Positions 1 to 12,175 are shown, numbered from the stretch's first letter. The stretch: 64,000 bases of DNA from Watersipora subatra (GCF_963576615.1 NC_088711.1:18880182-18944181), one strand, 5' to 3'. Made by a program: numbers and translations. Notes: generated from the letters alone by a model not told the origin.

Positions 1-311
1 TATTCACATGCAGCCAACAAAAAACAGGTTACCGTAAAACGACAAATAAAAATTTTGAATGAAAAAAAAACGTTGAATTTTTGATAAAATTAATTTGAAA
101 GTCTGAGAATTATAAAGGAGTAGAAGCTCTAATTTTGCCAAAATTTGAACTAATATAAAAACTTTTAACAGATGAGTTCCAACCACTTTCGACTGAGCTT
201 TCACACACACAAAAGCCTGGTGTTTACTCACTCAATGTTCAACAAAAAAGATAACTCTGACAAAGATTGACAGCGACACCGAACAGAGTTGTAGCACAAT
301 GAAGCAAAAAT

Positions 312-382
312 AGGTTCTACCGAGATTGAACTCGGATCGCAGGATTCAAAGTCCTGAGTGCTAACCATTACACCATAGAACC
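312..382 (-). tRNA. tRNA-Gln (TTG), T-loop one base short
   Basis: Array consensus fold with acceptor GGTTCTA/TAGAACC and anticodon TTG (CAA codons). The T loop lacks one base, making the gene 71 nt and altering the B box, so function is doubtful. Confidence 0.75.
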
Positions 383-822
383 GATATCAACAGCAGCGAT
401 GTGTCGTTCAATCGCGCAAAGATAATGGATGTGGTATATGCTCTTTATCATTCAACCTTTTAAAATCTGAAATCCAAGGGAATCATGATTAGTGAACATA
501 GATTTCGAAAACTATTCACATGCAGCAAACAAAATAGGTTACTCTGAAACAACAAATAGCAAGCTTTAAATGAAAAACAAAACGTTTAAATTTTGATAAA
601 TACGAAAGTCTGAGACATAAAAAAAAAGAAAAAAATCTATATATTGACCTAAATTTTCACTAACATTAAAAACCTTTAACAGATCAGTTCCAAACACTTT
701 CGACTGAGCTTTCACGCACACAAAAGCCTTGTGTTTACTCATTCGATGTTCAATGAAAAAGAAAACTTTGACAAAGATTGACAGCGACACCGAAGAGAGT
801 TGTAGCACAATGAAGCAAAAAT

Positions 823-894
823 AGGTTCTACCGAGATTTGAACTCGGATCGCAGGATTCAAAGTCCTGAGTGCTAACCATTACACCATAGAACC
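823..894 (-). tRNA. tRNA-Gln (TTG), consensus
   Basis: Exact array consensus, 72 nt with discriminator T: acceptor GGTTCTA/TAGAACC, D arm GTGT/GCAC, anticodon stem CAGGA/TCCTG around loop CTTTGAA, T stem CCGAG/CTCGG with loop TTCAAAT. A and B boxes are intact and a T5 Pol III terminator follows the 3' end. It decodes CAA. It looks functional. Confidence 0.95.
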
Positions 895-1334
895 GATATC
901 AACAGCAGCGATGCGTCGTTCAATCGCGCAAAGGAAATGGAGGTGCTCTATGCTCTTTATCATTCAACCTTTTAAAATCTGAAATCCAAGAGAATCATGA
1001 TTGGTGAATATAGATTTAGATATCTATTCACATGCAGCCAACAAAAAACAGGTTACCGTAAAACAACAAATAAAAACTTTGAATGAAAATAAACGTTGAA
1101 TTTTTGATAAAATTAATTTGAAAGTCTGAGAATTAAAAAGGAGTAGAAGCTCTAATTTTGCCAAAAATTGAACTAATACAAAAACTTTTAACAGATGAGT
1201 TTCAACCACTTTCGACTGAGCTTTCACACACACAAAAGCCTGGTGTTTACTCATTCGATGTTCAACAAAGAAGAAAACTTCGACAAATATCAACAGCGAC
1301 ACCGAAGAGAGTTGTAGCACAATGAAGCAAAAAT

Positions 1335-1406
1335 AGGTTCTACCGAGATTTGAACTCGGATCGCAGGATTCAGAGTCCTGAGTGCTAACCATTACACCAT
1401 AGAACC
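1335..1406 (-). tRNA. tRNA-Gln (CTG), consensus
   Basis: Exact consensus apart from anticodon loop CTCTGAA, giving anticodon CTG for CAG codons. All four stems pair fully and a T5 terminator follows. It looks functional. Confidence 0.95.
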
Positions 1407-1849
1407 GATATCAACAGCAGCGATGTGTCGCTCAAATGCGCAAAGATAATGGAGGTGGTATATGCTCTTTATCATTCAACCTTTTTAAATCGGAAATCCA
1501 AGGGAATCATGATTGGTGAATATAGATTTAGATAACTATTCACATGCAGCCAACAAAAAACAGGTTATCGTAAAACGACAAATAAAAACTTTGAATGAAA
1601 AAAAAATCGTTGAATTTTTTGATAAAAGTAATTTGAAAGTCTGAGAATTAAAAAGGAGTAGAAGCTCTAATTTTGCTAAAATTTGAACTAATATAAAAAC
1701 TTTTAACAGATGAGTTCCAACCACTTTCGACTGAGCTTTCACGCACACAAAAGCCTTGTGTTTACTCATTTGATGTTCAATAAAAAAGAAAACTTACACA
1801 AAGATTGACAGCGACACCGAAGAGAGTTGTAGCACAATGAAGCAAAAAT

Positions 1850-1921
1850 AGGTTCTACCGAGATTTGAACTCGGATCGCAAGATTCAGAGTCCTGAGTGC
1901 TAACCATTACACCATAGAACC
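1850..1921 (-). tRNA. tRNA-Gln (CTG)
   Basis: One change in the anticodon stem turns a G-C pair into G-U; everything else is consensus, so it is probably functional. Confidence 0.92.
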
Positions 1922-2362
1922 GATATCAACAGCAGCAATGCGTCGTTCAATCGCGCAAAGAAAATGGAGGTGCTCTTTGCTCTTTATCATTCAACCTTTT
2001 AAAATCTGAAATCCAAGGGAATCATGATTGGTGAATATAGATTTAAATAACTATTCACATGCAGCCAACAAAAAACAGGTTATCGTAAAACGACAAATAA
2101 AAACTTTGAATGAAAAAAAAATCGTTGAATTTTTGATAAAATTAATATGAAAGTCTGAGAATTAAAAAGGAGTAAAAGCTCTAACTTCGCCAAAATTTTC
2201 ACTGATATTAAAAACTTTTTACAGATGAGTTCCAACCACTTTTGACTGAGCTGTCACACACACAAAAGCCTGGTGTTTACTCATTCGATCTTCAACAAAA
2301 AAAAACTTTGACAAAGATTGACAGCGACACCGAAGAGAGTTGTAGCACAATGAAGCAAAAAT

Positions 2363-2434
2363 AGGTTCTACCGAGATTTGAACTCGGATCGCAGGATTCA
2401 GAGTCCTGAGTGCTAACCATTACACCATAGAACC
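2363..2434 (-). tRNA. tRNA-Gln (CTG), consensus
   Basis: Full consensus gene. It sits at the left border of the 8.2-kb duplicated block; homology with copy 2 begins within or just after it. Confidence 0.95.
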
Positions 2435-2874
2435 GATGTCAACAGCAGCATGCGTCGTTCAATTGCGCAAAGATAATGGATGTGGTAAATGCTCCTTATC
2501 ATTCAACCTTTTAAAGTCTGAAATCCAAGGGAATCATGATTGGTGAACATAGACTTAAATAACTACTCACATGCAGCCAACAAAATAGGTTACTCTGAAA
2601 CAACAAATAGCAAGCTTTAAACGAAAAACAAAACGTTGAAGTTTTGATAAAATTATTATGAAAGTCTGAGAACAAAAATTGAGAAAAAGCTCTAATTTTG
2701 CCTAAATTTGCACTGATATATAAATTTTTAACGAATAAGTTCCAACCATGTTCGACTGAGCTTTCACACACACAAAAGCTTGGTGTTTACTCATTCATTG
2801 TTCAACAAAAAAGATAACTTTGACAAAGATTGACAGCGACACCGAACAGAGTTGTAGCACAATGAAGCAAAAAG

Positions 2875-2946
2875 AGATTCTACCGAGATTTGAACTTGGA
2901 TCGCAGGATTCAGAGTCCTGAGTGCTAACCATTACACCATAGAACC
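2875..2946 (-). tRNA. tRNA-Gln (CTG), one T-stem mismatch
   Basis: The 3' acceptor strand has a change giving a G-U pair, and the T stem has one A-C mismatch. Partner of the gene at 11,082. Confidence 0.85.
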
Positions 2947-3384
2947 GATATCAACAGCAGCGATGTGTCGTTCAATTGCGCAAAGATAATGGAGGTGGTA
3001 TATGCTCTTTATCATTCAACCTTTTTAAATCTGAAATCCAAGGGAATCATGATTAGTGAACATAGATTTAGATAACTATTCACATGCAGCAAACAAAATA
3101 GGTTACTCTGAAACAACAAATAGCAAGCTTTAAATGAAAAACAAGACGTTTAATTTTTGATAAATATGAAAGTCTGAGACAAAAAAAAAAAAAAAAAATC
3201 TATATGTTGACCTAAATTTTCACTGACATTAAAAACCTTTAACAGATCAGTTCCAAACACTTTCGACTGAGCTTTCACGCACACAAAAGCCTGGTGTTTA
3301 CTCATTCATTGTTCAACAAAAAAGAGAACTTTGACAAAGATTGACAGCGACACCGATGATAGTTGTAGCACAATGAAGAAAAAT

Positions 3385-3456
3385 AGGTTTTACCAAAATT
3401 TGAACTTGGATCGCAGGATTCAGAGTCCTGAGCGCTAACCATTACACCATAGAACC
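3385..3456 (-). tRNA. tRNA-Gln (CTG), diverged T arm
   Basis: T stem reads CCAAG/TTTGG: several bases changed, yet pairing is kept with one G-U, which looks compensatory. The acceptor has one C-A mismatch and the D stem an extra G-U. The B box is altered, so transcription is uncertain. Partner at 11,592. Confidence 0.75.
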
Positions 3457-3896
3457 GATATCAACAGCAGCATGCGTCGTTCAATTGTGCAAAGATAATG
3501 GATGTGGTATATGCTCCTTATCATGCAACCTTTTAAAGTCTGAAATCCAAGGGAATCGTGATTGGTGAACATAGATTTAAACAACTATTCACATGCAGCC
3601 AACAAAATAGGTTACTCTGAAACAACAAATAGCAAGCTTTAAATGAAAAACAAAACCTTGAAGTTTTGATGAAATTCTTATGAAAGTCTGAGACCTAAAA
3701 ACAAGAAAAAGCTCTAATTTTGCCTAAATTTGCACTGAAGTATAAACTTTTAACGAATAAGTTCCAACCACGTTCGACTGAGCTTTCAAACACACAAAAG
3801 CCTGGTGTTTACTCATTCATTGTTCAACAAAAAAGATAACTTTGACAAAGATTGACAGCGACACCGAAGAGAGTTGTAGCACAATGAAGCAAAAAG

Positions 3897-3968
3897 AGGT
3901 TCTACCGAGATTTGAACTCGGATCGCAGGATTCAAAGTCCTGAGTGCTAACCATTACATTATAGAACC
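3897..3968 (-). tRNA. tRNA-Gln (TTG), altered 5' end
   Basis: Anticodon TTG. Bases after the 5' acceptor strand are changed (TAATGT instead of TGGTGT), breaking one D-stem pair and the start of the A box. Partner at 12,104. Confidence 0.8.
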
Positions 3969-4411
3969 GATATCAACAGCAGCGATGTGTCGCTCAAATG
4001 CGCAAAGACAATGAAGGTGCTACATGCTCTTTATCATTCCACCTTTTTAAATCTGAAATCCAAGGGATTCATGATTGGTGAACATAGATTTAAATAACTA
4101 TTCACATGCAGCCAACAAAAAACAGTTTACCCTAAAACAACAAATAGCAAATTTTAAATGAAAAAAACGTTGAAGTTTTGAGAAAATTAATATGAAAGTC
4201 TGAGACATAAAAAAAAAGAAAAAATTCCTCAATTTGACCTAAATTTGCACTGATATATAAACTTTTAACATATGAGTTCCAACCACTTTCGACTGAGCTT
4301 TCACACACACAAAAGCCTGGTGTTTACTCATTCGATGTTCAACAAAGAAGAAAACTTCGACAAATATCAACAGCGACACCGAAGAGAGTTGTAGCACAAT
4401 GAAGCAAAAAT

Positions 4412-4483
4412 AGGTTCTACTGAGATTTGAACTCGGATCGCAGGATTCAGAGTCCTGAGTGCTAACCATTACACCATAGAACC
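4412..4483 (-). tRNA. tRNA-Gln (CTG), one T-stem mismatch
   Basis: Consensus except for one C-A mismatch in the T stem. Partner at 12,619. Confidence 0.87.
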
Positions 4484-4924
4484 GATATCAACAGCAGCGA
4501 TGCGTCGTTCAATCGCGCAAAGGAAATGGAGGTGCTCTATGCTCTTTATCATTCAACCTTTTAAAATCTGAAATCCAAGGGAATCATGATTGGTGAATAT
4601 AGATTTAGATAACTATTCACATGCAGCCAACAAAAAACAGGTTACCGTAAAACGACAAATAAAAATTTTGAATGAAAAAAAAACGTTGAAGTTTTGATAA
4701 AATTAATTTGAAAGTCTGAGAATTAAAAAGGAGTAGAAGCTCTAATTTTGCCAAAATTTGAACTAATATAAAAACTTTTAACAGATGAGTTCCAACCACT
4801 TTCGACTGAGCTTTCACACACACAAAAGCCTGGTGTTTACTCATTCAATGTTCAACAAAAAAGATAACTCTGACAAAGATTGACAGCGACACCGAACAGA
4901 GTTGTAGCACAATGAAGCAAAAAT

Positions 4925-4995
4925 AGGTTCTACCGAGATTGAACTCGGATCACAGGATTCAAAGTCCTGAGTGCTAACCATTACACCATAGAACC
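4925..4995 (-). tRNA. tRNA-Gln (TTG), T-loop one base short
   Basis: Same T-loop deletion as the gene at 312, plus one variable-loop change (CGAT to TGAT). Partner at 13,132. Confidence 0.72.
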
Positions 4996-5435
4996 GATAT
5001 CAACAGCAGCGATGTGTCGTTCAATCGCGCAAAGATAATGGATGTGGTATATGCTCTTTATCATTCAACCTTTTAAAATCTGAAATCCAAGGGAATCATG
5101 ATTAGTGAACATAGATTTCGAAAACTATTCACATGCAGCAAACAAAATAGGTTACTCTGAAACAACAAATAGCAAGCTTTAAATGAAAAACAAAACGTTT
5201 AAATTTTGATAAATACGAAAGTCTGAGACATAAAAAAAAAGAAAAAAATCTATATGTTGACCTAAGTTTTCACTGACATTAAAAACTTTTAACAGATGAG
5301 TTCCAAACACTTTCGACTGAGCTTTCACGCACACAAAAGCCTTGTGTTTACTCATTTGATGTTCAATAAAAAAGAAAACTTTGACAAAGATTGACAGCGA
5401 CACCGAAGAAAGTTGTAGCACAATGAAGCAAAAAT

Positions 5436-5506
5436 AGGTTCTACCGAGATTGAACTCGGATCGCAGGATTAAAAGTCCTGAGTGCTAACCATTACACCAT
5501 AGAACC
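5436..5506 (-). tRNA. tRNA-Gln-derived, anticodon changed to TTT (Lys type)
   Basis: The anticodon loop is CTTTTAA, so the anticodon reads TTT instead of TTG and would pair with AAA (Lys) codons, while the rest of the body remains tRNA-Gln. It also has the one-base T-loop deletion. It may be a pseudogene or a mis-decoding tRNA; partner at 13,643 has the same change. Confidence 0.75.
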
Positions 5507-5949
5507 GATATCAACAGCAGCGATGTGTCGTTCAATCGCGCAAAGATAATGGATGTGGTATATGCTCTTTATCATTCAACCTTTTAAAATCTGAAATCCA
5601 AGGGAATCATGATTGGTGAATATAGATTTAGATAACTATTCACATGCAGCCAACAAAAAACAGGTTATCGTAAAACGACAAATAAAAACTTTGAATGAAA
5701 AAAAAAACGTTGAATTTTTGATAAAATTAATATGAAAGTCTGAGAACTAAAAAGGAGTAAAAGCTCTTACTTTGCCAAAATTTTCACTGATACTAAAAGC
5801 CCTTTACAGATGAGTTCCAACCACTTTCGACGGAGCTTTCACGCACACAAAAGCCTGGTGTTTACTCATTCGATGTTCAACAAAGAAGAAAATTTCGAAA
5901 AAGACTGACAGCGACACCGAAGAGAATAGTAGCACGATGAAGCAAAAAT

Positions 5950-6021
5950 AGGTTCTACCAAGATTTGACTTCGGATCGCAGGATTCAAAGTCCTGAGTGC
6001 TAACCATTACACCATAGAACC
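5950..6021 (-). pseudogene. tRNA-Gln (TTG), damaged T arm
   Basis: T stem and loop are both altered (CCGAA, loop GTCAAAT, CTTGG), leaving a closing A-C mismatch and a weakened B box. The body is otherwise consensus. Probable pseudogene; partner at 14,157. Confidence 0.65.
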
Positions 6022-6461
6022 GATGTCAACAGCAGCATGCGTCGTTCAGTTGCGCAAAGATAATGGATGTGGTAAATGCTCCTTATCATTCAACCTTTTA
6101 AAGTCTGAAATCCAAGGGAATCATGATTGGTGAACATAGACTTAAATAACTACTCACATGCAGCCAACAAAATAGGTTACTCTGAAACAACAAATAGCAA
6201 GCTTTAAACGAAAAACAAAACGTTGAAGTTTTGATAAAATTATTATGAAAGTCTGAGAACAAAAATTGAGAAAAAGCTCTAATTTTGCCTAAGTTTGCAC
6301 TGATATATAAATTTTTAACGAATAAGTTCCAACCACGTTCGACTGAGCTTTCACACACACAAAAGCCTGGTGTTTACTCATTCAATGTTAAAAAAAAAAG
6401 ATAACTCTGACAAAGATTGACAGCGACACCAAACAGGGTTGTAGCACAATGAAAAAAAAAT

Positions 6462-6533
6462 AGGGTCTACCGAGATTTGAACTCGGATCGCAGGATTCAA
6501 AGTCCTGAGTGCTAACCATTACACCATAGAACC
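6462..6533 (-). tRNA. tRNA-Gln (TTG), one acceptor mismatch
   Basis: Acceptor stem has a T-C mismatch at the third pair; the rest is consensus. The terminator tract is unusually long (nine T on the transcript strand). Partner at 14,669. Confidence 0.8.
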
Positions 6534-6973
6534 GATATCAACAGCAGCGATGTGTCGTTGAATTGCGCAAAGATAATGGAGGTGGTATATGCTCTTTATC
6601 ATTCCACCTTTTTAAATCTGAAATCCAAGGGAATCATAATTAGTGAACATAGATTTAGATAACTATTCACATGCAGCAAACAAAATAGGTTACTCTGAAA
6701 CAACATATAGCAAGCTTTAAATGAAAAACAAGACGTTTAATTTTTGATAAATATGAAAGTCTGAGACATAAAAAAAAAGAAAAAAATCTATATATTGACC
6801 TAAATTTTCACTGACATTAAAAACCTTTAACAGATCAGTTCCAAACACTTTCGACTGAGCTTTCACGCACACAAAAGCCTGGTGTTTACTCATTCGATGT
6901 TCAATGAAAAAGAAAACTTTGACAAAGATTGACAGCGACACCGAAGAGAGTTGTAGCACAATGAAGCAAAAAT

Positions 6974-7045
6974 AGGTTCTACCGAGATTTGAACTCGGAT
7001 CGCAGGATTCAAAGTCCTGAGTGCTAACCATTACACCATAGAACC
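6974..7045 (-). tRNA. tRNA-Gln (TTG), consensus
   Basis: Exact consensus with a T5 terminator. Partner at 15,180. Confidence 0.95.
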
Positions 7046-7485
7046 GATATCAACAGCAGCGATGCGTCGTTCAATCGCGCAAAGGAAATGGAGGTGCTCT
7101 ATGCTCTTTATCATTCAACCTTTTAAAATCTGAAATCCAAGAGAATCATGATTGGTGAATATAGATTTAGATATCTATTCACATGCAGCCAACAAAAAAC
7201 AGGTTACCGTAAAACAACAAATAAAAACTTTGAATGAAAATAAACGTTGAATTTTTGATAAAATTAATTTGAAAGTCTGAGAATTAAAAAGGAGTAGAAG
7301 CTCTAATTTTGCCAAAAATTGAACTAATACAAAAACTTTTAACAGATGAGTTTCAACCACTTTCGACTGAGCTTTCACACACACAAAAGCCTGGTGTTTA
7401 CTCATTCGATGTTCAACAAAAAAGATAACTTTGACAAAGATTGACAGCGACACCGAAGAGAGTTGTAGCACAATGAAGCAAAAAT

Positions 7486-7557
7486 AGGTTCTACCGAGAT
7501 TTGAACTCGGATCGCAGGATTCAGAGTCCTGAGTGCTAACCATTACACCATAGAACC
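7486..7557 (-). tRNA. tRNA-Gln (CTG), consensus
   Basis: Exact consensus. Its partner at 15,692 has since acquired a T-stem mismatch. Confidence 0.95.
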
Positions 7558-7998
7558 GATATCAACAGCAGCGATGCGTCGTTCAATCGCGCAAAGGAAA
7601 TGGAGGTGCTCTTTGCTCTTTATCATTCAACCTTTTAAAGTCTGAAATCCAAGGGAATCATGATTGGTGAATATAGATTTAGATATCTATTCACATGCAG
7701 CCAACAAAATTGGTTACTCTGAAACAACAAATAGTAAGCTTTAAATGAAAAACAAAACCTTGAAGTTTTGATGAAATTATTATGAAAGTCTGAGAACTTA
7801 AAACAAGAAAAAGCTCTAATTTTGCCTAGATTTGCACTAATATATAAACTTTTAACGAATAAGTTCCAACCACGTTCGACTGAGCTTTCAAACACACAAA
7901 AGCCTGGTGTTCACTCATTCAATGTTCAACAAAAAAGATAACTTTGACAAAGATTGACAGCGACACCGAAGAGAGTTGTAGCACAATGAAGCAAAAAT

Positions 7999-8070
7999 AG
8001 GTTTTACCGAGATTTGAACTCAGATCGCAGGATTCAAAGTCCTGAGTGCTAACCATTACACCATAGAACC
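7999..8070 (-). tRNA. tRNA-Gln (TTG), one acceptor mismatch
   Basis: One C-A mismatch in the acceptor and a T-G wobble in the T stem; otherwise consensus. Partner at 16,713. Confidence 0.82.
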
Positions 8071-8511
8071 GATATCAACAGCAGCGATGCGTCGTTCAAT
8101 CGCGCAAAGGAAATGGAGGTGCTCTTTGCTCTTTATCATTCAACCTTTTAAAGTCTGAAATCCAAGGGAATCATGATTGGTGAATATAGATTTAGATATC
8201 TATTCACATGCAGCCAACAAAAAACAGGTCACCGTAAAACGACAAATAAAAACTTTGAATGAAAAAAAAACTTTGAATTTTTGATAAAATTAATTTGAAA
8301 GTCTGAGAATTAAAAAGGAGTAGAAGCTCTAATTTTGCCAAAAATTGAACTAATATAAAAACTTTTAACAGATGAGTTCCAACCACTTTCGACTGAGCTT
8401 TCACACACACAAAAGCCTGGTGTTTACTCATTCGATGTTCAACAAAGAAGAAAACTTCGACAAATATCAACAGCGACACCGAAGAGAGTTGTAGCACAAT
8501 GAAGCAAAAAT

Positions 8512-8592
8512 AGGTTCTACCGAGATTTGAACTCGGATCGCAGGATTCAGAGTCCTGAGTGCTAACCATTGCACCATCGGTTCTATAGAACC
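8512..8592 (-). pseudogene. tRNA-Gln (CTG) with palindromic 9-base insert in the 5' end
   Basis: The 5' acceptor strand GGTTCTA is followed by TAGAACCGA before the D arm resumes, producing a 14-nt perfect palindrome at 8,579-8,592. Pairing of both acceptor strands with the body is disrupted, though the anticodon and T arms are intact. Probable pseudogene; identical partner at 17,226. Confidence 0.75.
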
Positions 8593-9031
8593 GATGTCAA
8601 CAGCAGCATGCGTCGTTCAATTGCGCAAAGATAATGGATGTGGTATATGCTCCTTATCATTCAACCTTTTAAAGTCTGAAATCCAAGGGAATCATGATTG
8701 GTGAACATAGATTTAAATAACTACTCACATGCAGCCAACAAAATAGGTTACTCTGAAACAACAAATAGCAAGCTTTAAATGAAAAACAAAACGTTGAAGT
8801 TTTGATAAAATTATTATGAAAGTCTGAGAACAAAAATTGAGAAAAAGCTCTAATTTTGCCTAAATTTGCACTGATATATACATTTTTAACGAATAAGTTC
8901 CAACCACGTTCGACTGAGCTTTCACACATACAAAAGACTGGTGTTTACTCATTTGATGTTCAATAAAAAAGAGAACTTTGACAAAGATTGACAGCGACAC
9001 CGATGAGAGTTGTAGCACAATGAAGAAAAAT

Positions 9032-9102
9032 AGGTTTTCCGAAATTTGAACTTGGATCGCAGGATTCAGAGTCCTGAGTGCTAACCATTACACCATAGAA
9101 CT
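9032..9102 (-). pseudogene. Decayed tRNA-Gln (CTG)
   Basis: One base is lost where the acceptor meets the T stem, the first acceptor base is changed (AGTTCTA) and the T stem is altered. Anticodon CTG persists. Partner at 17,746. Confidence 0.7.
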
Positions 9103-9543
9103 GATATCAACAGCAGCGATGTGTCGTTCAATCGCGCAAAGATAATGGATGTGGTATATTCTCTTTATCAATCAACTTTTTAAAATCTGAAATCCAAAGG
9201 AATCACGATTGGTGAACATAGATTTAAATAACTAATCAAATGCAGCCAACAAAAAACAGGTTACCCTAAAACAACAAATAAAAACTTTGAATGAAAAAAA
9301 AACGTTGAAGTTTTGATAAAATTAATTTGAAAGTCTGAGAATTAAAAAGGAGTAAAAGCTCTAAATTTGCCAAAATTTGAACTAATATAAAAACTTTTAA
9401 CAGATGAGTTCCAACCACTTTCGACTGAGCTTTCACACACACAAAAGCCTGGTGTTTACTCATTCAATGTCCAACAAAAAAGATAACTCTGACAAAGATT
9501 GACAGCGACACCGAACAGAGTTGTAGCACAATGAAGCAAAAAT

Positions 9544-9615
9544 AGGTTCTACCGAGATTTGAACTCGGATCGCAGGATTCAGAGTCCTGAGTGCTAACCA
9601 TTACACCATAGAACC
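9544..9615 (-). tRNA. tRNA-Gln (CTG), consensus
   Basis: Exact consensus with terminator. Partner at 18,258. Confidence 0.95.
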
Positions 9616-10055
9616 GATATCAACAGCAGCGATGCGTCGTTGAATTGCGCAAAGATAATGGAGGTGGTATATGCTCTTTATCATTCCACCTATTTAAATC
9701 TGAAATCCAAAGGAATCATGATTAGTGAACATAGATTTAGATAACTATTCACATGCAGCAAACAAAATAGGTTACTCTGAAACAACAAAGAGCGAGCTTT
9801 AAATGAAAAACAAGACGTTTAATTTTTGATAAATATGAAAGTCTGAGACATAAAAAAAAAGAAAAAAATCTATAGGTTGACCTAAATTTTCACTGACATT
9901 AAAAACCTTTAACAGATCAGTTCCAAACACTTTCGACTGAGCTTTCACGCACACAAAAGCCTTGTGTTTACTCATTTGATGTTCAATGAAAAAAAAAATT
10001 TTGACAAAGATTGACAGCGACACCGAAGAGAGTTGTAGCACAATGAAGCAAAAAT

Positions 10056-10127
10056 AGGTTCTACCGAGATTTGAACTCGGATCGCAGGATTCAGAGTCCT
10101 GAGTGCTAACCATTACACTTAAGAACC
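10056..10127 (-). tRNA. tRNA-Gln (CTG), altered 5' acceptor end
   Basis: 5' end reads GGTTCTTAAGTG: the last acceptor pair is T-T and the bases at 8-9 are AA instead of TG, weakening the A box. Partner at 18,770; the same 5' end recurs in the gene at 19,284. Confidence 0.78.
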
Positions 10128-10569
10128 GATATCAACAGCAGCGATGTGTCGTTCAATTGCGCAAAGAAAATAGAGGTGCTCTATGCTCTTTATTATTCAA
10201 CCTTTTAAAATCTGAAATCCAAGGGAATCATGATTGGTGAATATTGATTGAGATATCTATTCACATGCAGCCAACAAAAAACAGGTTACCGTAAAACAAC
10301 AAATAGCAAACTTTGAATGAAAAAAAACCGTTGAAGTTTTGATAAAATTAATATGAAAGTCTGAGAATTAAAAAGGAGTAAAAGCTCTAACTTTGCCAAA
10401 GATTGAACTAATATAAAAACTTTTAACAGATGAGTTCCAACCACTTTCGACTGAGCTTTCACACACACAAAAGCCTGGTGTTTACTCATTCGATGTTCAA
10501 CAAAGAAGAAAACTTCGACAAATATCAACAGCGACACCGAAGAGAGTTGTAGCACAATGAAGCAAAAAC

Positions 10570-10641
10570 AGGTTCTACCGAGATTTGAATTTGGATCGTA
10601 GGATTCAGAGTCCTGAGTGCTAACCATTACACCATAGAACC
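10570..10641 (-). tRNA. tRNA-Gln (CTG), two T-stem mismatches
   Basis: T stem CCAAA against CTCGG leaves two mismatches, and the variable loop is changed. This gene ends the first higher-order copy; its 5' half is of the type seen at 2,363. Partner at 19,284. Confidence 0.72.
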
Positions 10642-11081
10642 GATGTCAACAGCAGCATGCGTCGTTCAATTGCGCAAAGATAATGGATGTGGTAAATGCT
10701 CCTTATCATTCAACCTTTTAAAGTCTGAAATCCAAGGGAATCATGATTGGTGAACATAGACTTAAATAACTACTCACATGCAGCCAACAAAATAGGTTAC
10801 TCTGAAACAACAAATAGCAAGCTTTAAACGAAAAACAAAACGTTGAAGTTTTGATAAAATTATTATGAAAGTCTGAGAACAAAAATTGAGAAAAAGCTCT
10901 AATTTTGCCTAAATTTGCACTGATATATAAATTTTTAACGAATAAGTTCCAACCATGTTCGACTGAGCTTTCACACACACAAAAGCCTGGTGTTTACTCA
11001 TTCATTGTTCAACAAAAAAGATAACTTTGACAAAGATTGACAGCGACACCGAAGAGAGTTGTAGCACAATGAAGCAAAAAG

Positions 11082-11153
11082 AGATTCTACCGAGATTTGA
11101 ACTTGGATCGCAGGATTCAGAGTCCTGAGTGCTAACCATTACACCATAGAACC
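11082..11153 (-). tRNA. tRNA-Gln (CTG), one T-stem mismatch
   Basis: Duplicate of the gene at 2,875 with the same acceptor G-U and T-stem mismatch. Confidence 0.85.
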
Positions 11154-11591
11154 GATATCAACAGCAGCGATGTGTCGTTCAATTGCGCAAAGATAATGGA
11201 GGTGGTATATGCTCTTTATCATTCAACCTTTTTAAATCTGAAATCCAAGGGAATCATGATTAGTGAACATAGATTTAGATAACTATTCACATGCAGCAAA
11301 CAAAATAGGTTACTCTGAAACAACAAATAGCAAGCTTTAAATGAAAAACAAGACGTTTAATTTTTGATAAATATGAAAGTCTGAGACAAAAAAAAAAAAA
11401 AAAAATCTATATGTTGACCTAAATTTTCACTGACATTAAAAACCTTTAACAGATCAGTTCCAAACACTTTCGACTGAGCTTTCACGCACACAAAAGCCTG
11501 GTGTTTACTCATTCATTGTTCAACAAAAAAGAGAACTTTGACAAAGATTGACAGCGACACCGATGATAGTTGTAGCACAATGAAGAAAAAT

Positions 11592-11663
11592 AGGTTTTAC
11601 CAAAATTTGAACTTGGATCGCAGGATTCAGAGTCCTGAGCGCTAACCATTACACCATAGAACC
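11592..11663 (-). tRNA. tRNA-Gln (CTG), diverged T arm
   Basis: Duplicate of the gene at 3,385 with the same T-arm changes. Confidence 0.75.
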
Positions 11664-12103
11664 GATATCAACAGCAGCATGCGTCGTTCAATTGTGCAAA
11701 GATAATGGATGTGGTATATGCTCCTTATCATGCAACCTTTTAAAGTCTGAAATCCAAGGGAATCGTGATTGGTGAACATAGATTTAAACAACTATTCACA
11801 TGCAGCCAACAAAATAGGTTACTCTGAAACAACAAATAGCAAGCTTTAAATGAAAAACAAAACCTTGAAGTTTTGATGAAATTCTTATGAAAGTCTGAGA
11901 CCTAAAAACAAGAAAAAGCTCTAATTTTGCCTAAATTTGCACTGAAGTATAAACTTTTAACGAATAAGTTCCAACCACGTTCGACTGAGCTTTCAAACAC
12001 ACAAAAGCCTGGTGTTTACTCATTCATTGTTCAACAAAAAAGATAACTTTGACAAAGATTGACAGCGACACCGAAGAGAGTTGTAGCACAATGAAGCAAA
12101 AAG

Positions 12104-12175
12104 AGGTTCTACCGAGATTTGAACTCGGATCGCAGGATTCAAAGTCCTGAGTGCTAACCATTACATTATAGAACC
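12104..12175 (-). tRNA. tRNA-Gln (TTG), altered 5' end
   Basis: Duplicate of the gene at 3,897. Confidence 0.8.

Larger units (their letters stand above)
2435..10641. repeat. Higher-order repeat copy 1 (16 monomers)
   Basis: Monomers from the tRNA at 2,875 to the tRNA at 10,570 recur in the same order 8,207 bp downstream at first, then 8,714 bp downstream after copy 2 gains one extra monomer. Corresponding monomers share private mutations (the TTT anticodon, the 5' palindrome, T-loop deletions), so this is a recent segmental tandem duplication rather than convergence. The boundaries fall inside or next to tRNA genes, as expected for unequal crossing over in shared tRNA sequence. Confidence 0.9.
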
